This document shows, one piece after another, positions 36,501-47,463 of a stretch of 64,000 nucleotides of DNA (position 1 is its first letter; the number at the start of each line of letters is the position of its first letter). The stretch covers positions 91,867,191 to 91,931,190 of the forward strand of contig NC_080423.1 in NCBI RefSeq assembly GCF_029873635.1, given 5' to 3'. This DNA is from Malania oleifera (lineage: Eukaryota > Streptophyta > Magnoliopsida > Santalales > Ximeniaceae). The position numbers were made by a program, and so were the translations under genes. The notes beneath the pieces are model-generated. The model was given only the letters and a program-made list of their open reading frames with translations. It ran no database searches and was not told the origin of the DNA.

Positions 36501-39500
36501 AGTGCTGGTACTGCATTTAGGATGTGAACAATAACTGACCAGGAATGCTACTTCTTGGTTTTAATTGTAAATCCAGCTGATAATCTCTGGAGTCTGGATT
36601 TATTATATCTTCTTTATAGCTTTACATGAAGGTTTACAAACTAATATCTGCGATTAAGTTTATCTCATGTCTGCTTGGAACTTGTTTATGTTCTTACCTG
36701 AATGTGAAGGTTCACAAAATAATACATGGTAGTTAGTGTTATTTTGTAATTGCATGTTACATGTTTGTGAATGAAGTCTATGTCTATTTGGTACTTGATT
36801 GTTCAATTCCATTTTGCTTTGCTGTGTGAATTAAAAATTGTATCTGAAATGGCAGTTTGTTTACTGCCTATCGCTTGGAGCTATTTATTCTATATTAAAT
36901 GATATACTTATAATTTTGTATTATCTGCATTGCTGGATCTGCAGCAATAGCTGGTATACTATTCCTGAGGGAGATACGATTGCTGTCTCAGGTAAGAGGT
37001 TCATCCATTTGTCCTAATCTCTTATTATACCTGATGAAAATTGACGCAATGAAGAAGCCTGTGATGTTTACTTTGTTTCTTGCAGAAACCATCATTTTCC
37101 AGTTATTTGGCGACCTTAATCAGGTGCTAAATCAAATTTTGCCTAAATTTATGTTGTCATATACACATGTATTAATTTATAATATATATATGTATTTTAC
37201 TTCTGATAATACAAAATGGCATGGTTGAAAATGCATGAATAGTCAATACACACTTATGAATGCCTCTTTGTGTTTTACGCACACTAGAGCATAGCGACAG
37301 AACATGTCAGATTTTACGAATATTTTTTGCTGCTAGGTATGAATAGGAAATTTTTAATATTGTTTTACTAAGCAGTGATTCTTTTTTATGTCAAGGAGAA
37401 CTAACATAAAACATGTCTTTCCCTTTTATGGTATTCCAACAAGCTCCTAGTTAGTGTGGCAGCACAAACATCATAGGTTACTTTTGGAGGATTATTCGTT
37501 CTAAGATTTGGAATTTGCTGAGTGGAAGTGTGTAAGCGTGTTTCAGTTGCGAATGACTGAACCACTTGGTATGGGTCAACATTGGGATGACAGTTATCCT
37601 TCTTATATTGCTAGAACTATCAGGGGGTCAGTGGTCTGTTTCTCTTCCCAGATATTTACACACTACTAATAAAAGGTTTCTCTTACATTATACTCTTGCC
37701 AATATCTGGAAACTGTACATGTGCTTTCCTGGCTTTGTTTCTGCTGCTTGAGTGTAGTACTGATTTATGAAATCAAACAAGTCTTGAAGGTATGTTGTGT
37801 CAGTGCTGTTCATGGATTCCATCAATTGTATCATCTAGTTCATCAGTGCATAGGATATAGGGGAACAACAATGCACCTTCAAATCTGCTCATTAGTGCAT
37901 CTTGCCCTAGCTATTAACTTAAGAATGTTTAGTAGATGGTCTTTTTTTTTTTTTCCTTAATAATAAAAAAAACAGCCCAGATGGAGCAAAATCTGTATTT
38001 GCACAAATGTGTGAATGCGTGGACTGAGGTTAGTGAGGTGTTATTTGTAACTGCACCATCTATTAATATGCACGATGCAAACAACAATAACAAACCAAGC
38101 CTTAAGTTCCACTAGGTAAGGTCGGCTACATGAATTCTTTTCCACCAATTTATGCAATTGTGGGCAATTTCCTCTGGCAAATTTAGGACTATTAAACCTT
38201 TATTCACTATCTCATTGAAGTTATTTTAAGTCTATCCCTACTTTTCCTATTGCCGCTCATAGTAACTAGCTCACTTCTCACTGGTGCAGTATTTGGCTTA
38301 CGTTGTAGATGCTCAAACCATTTAGGCTGCCTCTTATCTTCTACAGGAGCTACACTTAACTTACTGCGAATTTGTTCATTTCTCAATTTATGTAAGAAAA
38401 GAAAATGTATACATGAAAATATATGGAAAATGGGGTATTTTCTAAATTATATGAAGCCAGTAAGCAAACAGCGAATCCATGGGTATATTTTAATGTTATA
38501 CCATCCATCCACCTTAGCATTCTCATTCGACTACTATTTCTTTTTGGATATGTCATTTCTTGGTTGCCCAACATTTTGATCCATAAAGCATTGTTGGCCG
38601 TACAGCTATCCTCAGAACTTTCCTTTTAATTTTATGGGTATTCTACGATCACACGGTACACTTGAGACACTTCTTCATTTTACCCAACTTACTGCAACTC
38701 TTCTTCAACTTACATAATAGATTCAAGGTATGGGAACCAATTTTCCTCATCAAGTTTGATCTTTTCTCCTTCCTCCGATTATGACTAAAATTACATTTCA
38801 TATATTATGTCTTGTTTCTACTTAACCTAAAACATCTAGATTATGAAGCTTCTTAGTTCTCTCCATAATTCAAACTTAGATTCTACTCCAGCCCTAGTTT
38901 CCATCAGTCGGGACATTATCATTTGCAAACAACGTACACCATGGAACCTCATTTTGGAAATCTACTCTTTAGCATCAAGTTTAATCTTTTCTCCCAAATT
39001 CTTCCTATTATTATTTGAAATTACATTTCATATATTTTGTCTTGTTTGTACTTATCCTAAAACATCTAGATTCTAAAGCTTCTTAGTTCACTCCATAATT
39101 CTAACTTAGATTCTACTCCTTCCCATGTTTCCATCAATCAAGACAATATCATCAGCAAACAACATACACCATGAAACCTCATTTTGGATACTAGTAGTAA
39201 GTTCATCCATCACTAGTGCAAACAAAGTATATCCTTCATGTACACCTATTATGATTGGAAATTTCCTAGACTTTCCACTTGTAGTCCTAACACCAGTCAT
39301 TACTTCATCGTACATTTTCTTAATGATATTATGCACCTCTTACATGCACCCTTTTCTTTTTGAAAACTCACCATAGAATTTTCATAGGTACCCTATCATA
39401 TGCTTTCTTTAAGTCAATAAAAATCATATGCAAATCCCTTTTCTTCTCCCTAAACTTTTTCATTAATCTTCTTAAAAGATATATAGCTCTTGTAGTAGAT

Positions 39501-42500
39501 CTCCCAAACATGAAACTAAATTGATTTTCTAAGACCTTCGTTTCTTACCTTAATCTTTGTTCAATTACGTTTTCCTGCAGTTTCATTGTATGATTCATGA
39601 ATTTAAATCCACGATAGTTATTACAACATCTTTTTCACTTTTAGGTATAGTACTAAAATTCTTTTCTCCCTATTCCCTGTGGCATTTTCTTAGTTTTATA
39701 ATTTAATTAAATAAATTAGTTGACCATATAATTCCATTTTCACCTCGACATTTTCAAACTTCAATTGGGATGTTATCCAGTCCTATGGCTTTTCCATTTT
39801 TCATCTTTTTTTAATGCATACTTAACCTCGTTGACTCTTAACTTTGCGAATACATCTCATATTTTGGCCTTTTCTTCATTTCTCAATTCTAATTTGAAGC
39901 TTTCTACTTGGTTTTCATTAAATAGCTTATTAAAGTAACTTCGCCATCTTTCTTTTATGTCTTCTTCCTTAATCAAGACATTATCATCTTCACTTTTTAT
40001 ACATTTTACATTACGTAAGTCCTTGGTCTTTCATTCTCTAGCCCTAGCAATTTTAAATATGCCTCTTTCCGTTTTATTTATATCTAATCTAGCATACAAA
40101 TTATTTTATGATCTATGTTTAGCCTCAGTAGACCTTTTTTTGCATCTTTTCTTGCCTATTATACTTTTCAAAGTTCTCCATGTTTCTACGTTTTTGCGAT
40201 GTTTTATACAAATTTTGTCTTTATGAATTTTTGGGCACCTTAATCCCACCACCAACTCTCTTTACTATCCTAGAATTTTTCTCTTGATCACCTAAAATCT
40301 CTTTTGTTATCTTTTTAATGGAGCTAGCTATCTTACTCCAAAGAGTGTTTACGTCTCTACTATCCCCTATTGTCAAACCACCACATTTGATTATTTTTTC
40401 TTTAAATTTTATTATATTTTCTCCCTCTAGGTTCCATCTTTTAGTTCTCTTGCACTAATTTATATTATCCTTTCAATTTTTTAATACATATATCTAACAC
40501 TAAAACTCTATGTTGTGTAGTCTATTTTTCACCTGAGATAGCTTTACGATCCTTACATGATAAACAATCCACCCTCCTAGTTAAGGAAAAAATAAAACTA
40601 ACTTTTATTTTTTCTACTCTTGAAGGTTATTAAGTGTTAACTTTTCTTAAAGCAAGTATTCATTGCAATAATATCATATGACATGGCGAAATGACCGAAG
40701 TCTAACTTCATATCCCCAAACTCATTTTTATCTCCATATCCATGTCCTTCATGTAACCTCTCGTAACCTTTATTATCCTTTCTAGTGTTTCCATTCAAAT
40801 AAGCTCCTATGAATATTTTCTTAGTCTCTAATACTATCCGTAAAAATATTTCTTTTAATTGTATGATTCTATCCATATTTTCCCAAAATTGTCTTTTTAA
40901 GGTTTTCTACTAGGCCTATTTGGGGGGTATAAACACGAATGACATTTATTATCTTTTGGCATAAGACTATCTTGATTTTTATGATTCTATCCCCCACTCT
41001 TTTAATATCTATGACACTTATCTTTCAAGTCTTTGTCTACAATGATTCCTACAATCCTACCCCATTCTTATGTTTTTCTTTTCTAATGTACCAAAGTTCC
41101 AACCCTGATTTTTCAATTTCTCTAGCTTTTTTCCCTACCCACCTTAATTTCTTCAAGGCAAATTACATTAATTTTTTTTTAATGATTGTACCCACAATTT
41201 CCATATTTTTATCTGTAAGCATCCCTATATTCCAAGTTGCTAATCTAACCCTAATGTCCTAAACTAATCTTATTGGACCACATCCAGAGTGATGTGGGAA
41301 CCTTTGCTTATTTGACACCATACTGGGGTGTTGACACATCGCATCGCTTCAAGGTGATGACCTAACCCACCCTTGCTCATTTTTTGCTACACTTGGGTGG
41401 TATAAGTGCAATGCTTACTTGTAGGGCATGCCCCGAAAAATAATTCTTCAGGATTTATATCATAAAAATTTGACAAGTCTTACACTAACTGTTAGCTACC
41501 TAATGCAACCCTCCTCCTTTACCTGGGCTTGGGACAGGCTGTGTGGGAAAAGATTAGGACATTGAAACAAATGGAGTTGTTAATATATATGACATACAAG
41601 TAGTATTTTGAAACTATGAAAGGAAGTGAACAAAGACTAGAAAATTATTTATTCATTTATTTATTTTTATTATATTTGTATAAGGGGTAAATATTAGTAT
41701 AAGGACTCCAAAAAGTCTCCCAAGTACTTAAACAAAAGACCACTTTTCTTTCACTTTTACAAGGCCGCACTTACTCCTTTAAAATGCTCCAACATTCTCT
41801 TCTCCCTAAGACCCGAAACAAAATGGACTGTGTCCGAAGAATTTGTATGATGTTTTGGCACTTGGATCCCCGCTAGGCCTCTCAAATCTGATATCAAACT
41901 TTCAGGTATAACCCATTTGATATCCAAGGTTTCATAAATTATACTTCGTCATACACTCATCCATCTGCAATATGAAAGTGGGTGGTTGACTGTTTGTCCT
42001 TGTTCCTTGCATGAGAAGCATCTGGTATGAATCTTTCCAAAGTAGCTCCTTGAGTGATAAAAGCAACTTTGGAGTTTTGGATTTCCAAATAGCATTCCAA
42101 GGGATGTCTGAAGAATAAAATGACTCTACAGAAGTAACTGAACACCTACCGGTATTCAGATGGACCCATAAGCACCTGCCATAGGCCCTCCTTTTAATCT
42201 CTTCTCACGAGAACCTTCGTTAGGCTCCTACATTTTTCTCTCAGCCCAATTCTTACAAGGTATAGACCCCAACTAGCTTGCTCCCTTTTTTCTCCCAAGA
42301 AATTGGCAAACTAATTCTTCCTTGTTAGTTGGCTGCTAAAACGATCTTGGGAACTGATTTTTAGAGGGGTTGTGCCACGCTAGATACCCTTCCAGGAAAA
42401 TGTGTCTCGTATCCAATTTCAAAAAAGTTAAACCTAAGAAAAAACCTTTCCGTCCTCTGAGACAGCTTATCATCTTCTTTTCCACTGAATTTTCTTGCTG

Positions 42501-45500
42501 AATTTGCTTGGAGGATTCAGAATAAGCTATTTGGTATTATGGGTAAGAGTTTGGTCTCCTAATTTGGTGGAAGATTTGTTATCTACGTCTTTCACAGGTT
42601 TGGAAGGAGGAAGGATAGGGCACCATTGTGGGTGGGGATTATAGTTGGAGCCTATTCACAGATATTTTCTGGGAAAAAGTTAAATTGGGTATTGGTGTGG
42701 GATAAGATTCAGTATATGGCCTCTTTGTGGTGTGTCGGGTTTGGACTTTTCTGGGCTGCTAGCTTTCTGGATTTACAAAGAGATTGGATCAACATGCTGG
42801 CTTGATGCTTCTTTTCTCTTTGTTGTTTTTAGTTCATTACTTCTGGTTTGTTCCAGAATTTTCTTGGGAGATGTCTCATTCTCTTTGCAAATTCTTTCCC
42901 TATTAATGAAATCTAATTTTCTAATCAAAAGGGAAAAAATAATAGAAGATCCTTTCATCAATTCCTAATTTGTTTTGAAAAACCTACCTCATGCAGATTC
43001 GTGCTCTCCCCCTCATCCAACCACCCTAATTCTCCGAAATCCCAATATTTAGCCCCAATCACCTTGTTCACCTCCCAAAAACTAGTTTTGTATTGAGCAA
43101 ACTAGGGATCTTCCTAAGTGGTATACCTTGAAGAGATCGCTCATTGTAACACAAAGTGTTACCCAAATGCTACCCAAAGAGGGGCAGTTGTTTGTGAATT
43201 AGGTCTAACTAAAAATATCATGCTTCATAAGTTAAATCACATCAAATAAACCCGACCAATAGAACACAAAATAAGCAAGTAAAGAGAGTAGGGAAGAGGT
43301 CCAAATTCTTTTGTAGGCATCAACCACATGTTCCACTATCACCGAGTAAAATTTACAGTCCCATTGCTCTGGTGGAGGCAAGGACAACTGAAACACCTAC
43401 TTCAACATACTTTGATGGAGACAAGGGCACTAATGCATTGAATACCAAAGAAAATATCCTCATTGACTTACAATTGAAAGATCAATTACGGATACAAAGA
43501 CTCAAGAAAAGAGTGTCAAGTTATACTGAAGAGGTCTTGAGTTTTTTTTTTTCGTCTTTAAAGGGAGATGAATAAATTATTGAGAGAGATTGAAAATAAT
43601 AAAATTGGAAAATATAATAGTAATTGCAATATTCTCTAATATGTTCTTTGGGCTTAGAAGGGGGGGGGGGGGGTCAAATGTCATTTTTGTTCATTAGATT
43701 ATGCAGGCAGTCCAGTTGACTTATCTCTTTTGGTCTATCGACCTATCACTAGTTGTTACATAGCCAGACGTAACCGCTCAAGCTTTCTGCCAGGTCAGGA
43801 CCTATCCCTAGGACCGGTCGACTTATCCCTCAACACTTTGCATGAAATAACCTTTTCTAATCTCATTTTGAATTTCTTTTAAAGGTAAATAATTTTTCAT
43901 TTTTAAATGTAAATAATTTTTCAATAAATTTTACTATTTGAGTTTTGAAATGAGGTTTCTTCGTGTCTTAAGGTGATAAAAAACATGGAGTTTAAGCACA
44001 ACAAATTGCAAATTGAAAGAGCATGAGTACAAGAACAATACAAAAGATCTAAAGCTCTCTTATTCTTCCATCTCATGGCTTAAAATCCTATAAAATTACA
44101 ACTTTAAAACAAATCCATTGACCCTAAATGAGTTTGTTATCATTAAAACTAAGCTAATGAAACCTTGAGGAGAACAAAAAGATAATGCCAGATTATTACA
44201 ACTTCAAAAAATATAACTTTTTTTGACCAGCGTGGTTTTTTTTTTTTATTTTAGCAAAATCAATACAACAAAACAACAACAACAACAACAACAAAACCAA
44301 ACCTTAGTCCCACTAGATGAGGTCGGCTATATGAATCTTTTTCCACCAATTTATGCAATCATAGACCATTTCTATTAATAGATTCAAGGATATTAAATCC
44401 TTACTTACTATCTCCTCTCAATTTATTTTAGGTGTATCCCTACCCCTTCTACTGCCCCCAATAGTAACTAAGCCACTCTTCCTCATAGGTGCACTATGTG
44501 ACCTATGTTGCAAGTGTCCATACTATCTGAGTCGTCTCTCCCTTATCTTATCTTCTATAGGAGCTTTACCTAACTTACCATAAATATGTTTTAATTTATC
44601 TTTCAATGTTATACCACTCATCCATCTAAAATTACAACTTTAAAACAAATCCATTAACCCTAAATGAGTTTGTTATCATTAAAACTAAGCTAATGAAACC
44701 TTGAGGAGAACAAAAAGATAATGCCAGATTATTACAGCTTCACAGAATAAAACTTTTTTTGACAAGCGTGGTTTACAAAAATGAAAAGAACTCAGTATCA
44801 GTATTTATTGAATTTTTTTATTTTCATAAAATCAATACAACAACAACAACAAAACCAAGCCTTAGTCCCACTAGGTGGGGTCAGCTATATGAATCCTTTT
44901 CCGCCAATTTATGCGATCATGGACCATTTCTATTGATAGATTCAAGGATATTAAATCCTTACTCACTATCTCCTCCCAAGTTATTTTAGGTCTACCCCTA
45001 CCCTTTCTATTGCCGTCCACAGTAACTAAGTCACTCTTCCTCACAGGTGCACTATGTGGCCTACTTTACAAGTGTCCATACCATCTGAGTCGTCCCTCCC
45101 TTATCTTATCTTTTATAGGAGCTACACCTAACTTACCACGAATATGTTTGTTCCTTAATTTATCTTTCAATATTAATACCACTCATCCATCTAAGCATTC
45201 TCATTTCGGAAACTTTTACTTTTTAGATATTATGTTCTTCGTCGCTCAATATTCCGATCTATATAGCATAGCTGGTCTTATAGCTGTCCTATAAAACTCC
45301 CCTTTCAATTTTAAGAGTAATCTACGATCACAGAGCGCACTTGAAGCACTTCTCCATTTTACCCAACCTGCTTTAACTCTATGCATTATATCATCTTCAA
45401 TTTCTCTTTCAGCTTGCATAATAGATTCATGGTATCGAAATCTACAAGTGCTATTTATTTCTTCATCATCAAGTTTAACTTTGTCTCCAATATTCCTCCT

Positions 45501-47130
45501 ATCATTACTAAAATTACATTTTATATATTCTGTCTTATTTCTACTTATCCTAAAGCCTCTAAATTCCAAAGCTTCTCTCCATAATTCTAACTTAGCCTCT
45601 ACTCCGTCCCTAGTTTTGTCAATTAATACAATATCATATGCAAACAACATACACTATAGAACCTCCTTTTGAATACTCTTAGTCAATGGTCCCTCACTAA
45701 AGCAAAATGTTAAGGACTCAAAGTAAATCCTTGATGTACACCTATGGTGATTGGAAATTTTCTAGTTTCTCCATCTATAGTCCTTACACTAGTCATTACA
45801 CCATCATACATATCCTTAATGACATCGGTATACCTACTACATACACCCTTTTTTTCTAAGACCACCATAGAACTTCCCTAGATATCCTATCATATGCTTT
45901 CTCAAGGTCAATAAATATCATATGCAAGTCTCTTCTTTTTCCTAAACTTTTCCATTAATCTTCTTAAATAGCTTCTGTGGTAGATCTCCCAGGTATAAAA
46001 CCAAATTGATTTTCTGAAACCTTCGTTTCTAACCTTAATCTTTGTTCAATTACCCTTTCCCATAGTTTCATCGTATGACTTTAATTCTACGATAGTTATT
46101 ACAATTTTGAATATCTCATTTATTTTTGTATAAGCAAAAATCAATCCATTAACAAAATGAATAATTTCAAGAAGAATGATAAGACATTCTCCATAAATGG
46201 GGGCAAAAAGACGGTATCACATCAGTGCTGCTTCCAATCCCTTTGAAGATGTTGGGCCCTCAAAATCCCAAAGTGATGTGCCTAAAAAGAGGCAAAAAAG
46301 CAATTCTCTCAGAGCAAAATCAGACAAGTCTTGTTATCTTTAATTATTATTGCCTTCCTTTTGAGCCAACGAAAACACAAAGTAGTGAATACTATGCAAT
46401 TCCAAAAGATCTTCCCTCTTACATTCTTGGGCAAAAGACACTGACCTTCCCTGAGGTTTGGCAAGAAGGCAGTGACCTCCTCTGAGGTTTTAAAATTTCC
46501 AGAGACCTCCCTTGAGGTTTCAAGAATCCTAGGGACCTCCTTTGAGGTTTGCCAGAAAAACACAAACCTTGCCTTATGTTGAGGGGAGGCTTGTGTCTTT
46601 TTGGCAAATCTCAGGGAAGGTCTGTGATATTTTTGAAATCTCAAGGAAGGTCAATGGAAAAACCTCAGGGGAGGTCCTTGCCTTTTTGTCAAACCTCAGG
46701 AGAGATGAGTGTCTTTTGCCCTACATTACAAAATCACCATAAATAAATTCTGCGAAGCCTCCCAATCCTCACCAAAACAAGCAAAGTGTTCCTCAGATAC
46801 CTTGGTACTTGTTAATGAAGGGAAAGATGATCATTAGTCTACAAACATCTGGACTTCTAGCTTTATGAGGTCTCCTTATCTATACCAAGCCATTTGTATT
46901 AATCATATTGAGAACAAGAGTCTTGAAAGCCCGGATTTTGAAAGGGACTTTTGCTATCCAAACAGCTTCAAATGGGAAGGATTGGGGTAAAAAGATTATT
47001 AGATGAATAAAGAAATACTTTTTAAGGAGAAAGTCCCCAAAGAATCCCCAATCCAAAATCTTCATTAGTATTTATCTATGGTTCTCTCCCCCTCTATCTG
47101 TGCGTGTGTGGTGTGGTGTGGTGTGTCTGT

Positions 47131-47183
<53 letters not shown>

Positions 47184-47463
47184 TATGGTTGGTTTTCATC
47201 TGTTGTCTCACCTTTGTGATGAATTTTGGCACACTTGACATGCATAATTTATAATTATTGTGCATAAGCTTCTGCTTTGTGATTTCTTTCCTACACAAGC
47301 TCCAATTTTATAATCTTCTCGTTTTCCATCAATTGAAGTTCGATTGTCTGATAATTTGGTTCTTTTGTGCAGCGGTGTGATGCTATTATTCTACATATAC
47401 AGGATCGGATTAAAAAGTGCACGACCAAAAGGGTCAGACCTGAAGCATGGGACAGAAGATTAA
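18532..47463 (+). CDS. FAX3: FATTY ACID EXPORT 3-like plastid membrane protein (TMEM14 family), six exons
   Basis: Exons are 18532-18804, 26161-26551, 26826-26993, 36945-36991, 37086-37123 and 47373-47463. All junctions are GT/AG, phases join, and the product is 335 residues. Residues 1 to about 70 are rich in Ser, Arg and Pro with few acids, like a plastid transit peptide. Residues 92-221 form a long charged helical region (EEEWKQVLASFKEQALKIQS near its start). Residues 222-325 hold about four hydrophobic helices with the Gly-rich pattern of TMEM14 proteins (LLLFLGGFLSF, FGVILGGTLL, AIAGILFL, GVMLLFYIYRIG). The tail is basic then acidic, ending HGTED. Known for the family: FAX proteins sit in the plastid envelope and help free fatty acids leave the plastid for lipid synthesis in the ER. 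Length and domain order fit FAX3 rather than the short FAX5-7 type. Introns 1, 3 and 5 (7.4, 10.0 and 10.2 kb) are full of mobile elements, while introns 2 and 4 are 274 and 94 bases. The function is inferred from the family. Confidence 0.93.
19227..20298 (-). repeat. 3' LTR of the copia element, with insert
   Basis: Starts TGTTGTGCAAATTAATG on the + strand and ends TTTACAACA at the tract AAGGTGGAGAT (- strand, 20299-20309). Without the 566-base insert it is about 506 bases, close to the other LTR (516). Point differences from the other LTR are plain to the eye, so the insertion is not very recent. Confidence 0.88.
19681..20246 (-). mobile_element. LTR-like insert within the copia 3' LTR
   Basis: A 566-base block starts TGTGATATCG and ends ATACAACA. 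It is flanked on both sides by CTCTTTGT (19673-19680 and 20247-20254), and the other LTR has this octamer only once. The block resembles the host LTR: it shares ACGTGGTTCGG and GCCTACATCCACGG, and has its own CGTCGACGAG cluster at 20004-20160. It is either a solo LTR of a related family or a product of recombination between LTRs. An 8-base flank is longer than the usual 5-bp duplication. Confidence 0.6.
20600..24347 (-). pseudogene. Broken copia gag-pol
   Basis: Read from 24347 leftwards. Gag starts MASGISFAKFDVVKFD just after the primer site. A weak zinc-knuckle region with CEKKG near 23630 has lost key residues. A pre-integrase block with LWHMRLGHISEHGM lies at 22846-23238. Integrase-like sequence follows at about 22400-22850. 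Reverse transcriptase pieces are at 21774-22115 (KCKWVYRKK-like context) and 20919-21533, with the catalytic YIDD intact in LLLYIDDMLIA. RNase H text reading ALSTTESEYM is at about 20640-20740. Several stops and frame changes separate the pieces, so no full polyprotein can be read. Confidence 0.9.
24358..24370 (-). other. Primer binding site of the copia element
   Basis: The - strand reads TGGTATCAGAGCA, complementary to the 3' end of initiator tRNA-Met. It lies three bases after the end of the 5' LTR. Confidence 0.92.
24374..24889 (-). repeat. 5' LTR of the copia element
   Basis: A 516-base LTR with TG...CA ends. A TATA-like TATATATAC lies on the - strand at 24591-24600. CCGTCGACGG-like palindromes lie upstream of it at 24688-24800. 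Confidence 0.9.
27836..28420 (+). mobile_element. hAT-like non-autonomous element (585 bp) in FAX3 intron 3
   Basis: Terminal inverted repeats CAGTGTTTTAAAAGGC at the left and its near-complement GCCTTTTAAAACATTG at the right. They are flanked by a perfect 8-bp duplication TTTAGATT (27828-27835 and 28421-28428). An 8-bp duplication with CA...TG ends is the hAT signature. The interior is AT-rich with GCCTTACGCC-like words and has no transposase. Confidence 0.85.
30643..31131 (-). repeat. 3' LTR of the gypsy element
   Basis: 489 bases, TGTCACGGGCC to TTCGTGACA as read on the + strand, directly followed by the polypurine tract. Confidence 0.88.
31185..34949 (-). pseudogene. Broken chromovirus gag-pol with C-terminal chromodomain
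   Basis: Read leftwards from 34949. A coiled, charged gag start is at 34614-34949. Reverse transcriptase fragments are at 33463-33789 (CVNYYALNKVV, FIKLDLW). RNase H text lies around 32600-33000. The integrase C-terminal region is at 31635-31832 and 31278-31499 (HPMFHVSYLKPF). In another frame, 31185-31275 reads EFLVKWKGLG and DLQPFVDKI before a stop, a typical chromodomain end. Frameshifts and stops interrupt every domain. The chromodomain places it among chromoviruses. Confidence 0.88.
35033..35527 (-). repeat. 5' LTR of the gypsy element
   Basis: 495 bases, clearly homologous to 30643-31131, with many substitutions and a small insertion near 35085-35110. The insertion of this element is therefore old. 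Confidence 0.88.
36071..36467. mobile_element. MITE in FAX3 intron 3
   Basis: The left end GGGTGAGTTTGGCCTCC and right end GGAGGCCAAACTAAGCCC form imperfect terminal inverted repeats around 397 bases. The GGG..GTTTGG tips resemble PIF/Harbinger-type elements, but no clean three-base duplication is visible. Confidence 0.55.
38080..41535 (-). mobile_element. RTE-type LINE, nearly full length, decayed
   Basis: On the - strand the 5' end is near 41535 (GTCCCAAGCCCAGG). The endonuclease region at 40637-40876 reads KKIFIGAYLNG and GYERLHEGHGYG. The reverse transcriptase catalytic block is at 39106-39336 (MLFADDIVLID). The 3' end near 38080 has a TTG-rich tail after GTAGCCGACCTTACC. About 3.46 kb, as in plant RTE elements. 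The segment starting at 38748 is duplicated 225 bases further on, at 38973, so it is not functional. It lies antisense in FAX3 intron 5. Confidence 0.85.
42480..42965 (+). mobile_element. Possible 3' scrap of an L1-type LINE
   Basis: The + strand text includes WDKIQYMASLWC and ASFLDLQRDWINMLA. This resembles the end of plant L1-type reverse transcriptases, where a Trp-rich C-terminal segment precedes the stop. No catalytic domain is present. The call rests on pattern memory only. Confidence 0.3.
43660..43673 (+). repeat. G14 homopolymer
   Basis: Fourteen G in a row in FAX3 intron 5. Such runs are prone to sequencing and replication length error. Confidence 0.9.
44092..45160. repeat. Tandem duplication of flank plus LINE 3' end, unit about 534 bp
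   Basis: The sequence AAAATTACAACTTTAAAACA at 44092 recurs at 44626. About 140 bases of unique flank are nearly identical between copies. In each, a CAA-rich tail is followed by the LINE-end text GTCCCACTAG. The first copy carries a truncated LINE end, and the second continues into the longer LINE at 44836-46115. Confidence 0.8.
44836..46115 (-). mobile_element. 5'-truncated RTE-type LINE
   Basis: On the - strand the reverse transcriptase C-terminal half is readable at 45246-45650 (KLELWREALEFRGFRIS, WVKWRSAS, TAIRPAMLY). The catalytic FADD is changed to FAYD. A TTG-rich tail lies at 44836-44855. Upstream sequence stops near 46115, which is typical 5' truncation. It belongs to the same family as the copy at 38080-41535. 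Confidence 0.85.
46429..46721. mobile_element. Foldback MITE (293 bp) in FAX3 intron 5
   Basis: The left arm begins GGGCAAAAGACACTGACC and the right arm ends GTGTCTTTTGCCC. The arms match almost to the centre near 46580, so the whole element is one long hairpin. Within the left arm an approximately 30-base motif built on GACCTCCCTTGAGGTTT repeats four times, with matching complements in the right arm. The flanks share TACATT (46420 and 46722), suggesting a partly decayed 9-bp target duplication. Confidence 0.75.
47101..47180 (+). repeat. GT then GA compound microsatellite
   Basis: A GT-rich run is followed directly by about 16 GA repeats. It ends about 190 bases before the last FAX3 exon. 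Confidence 0.95.
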
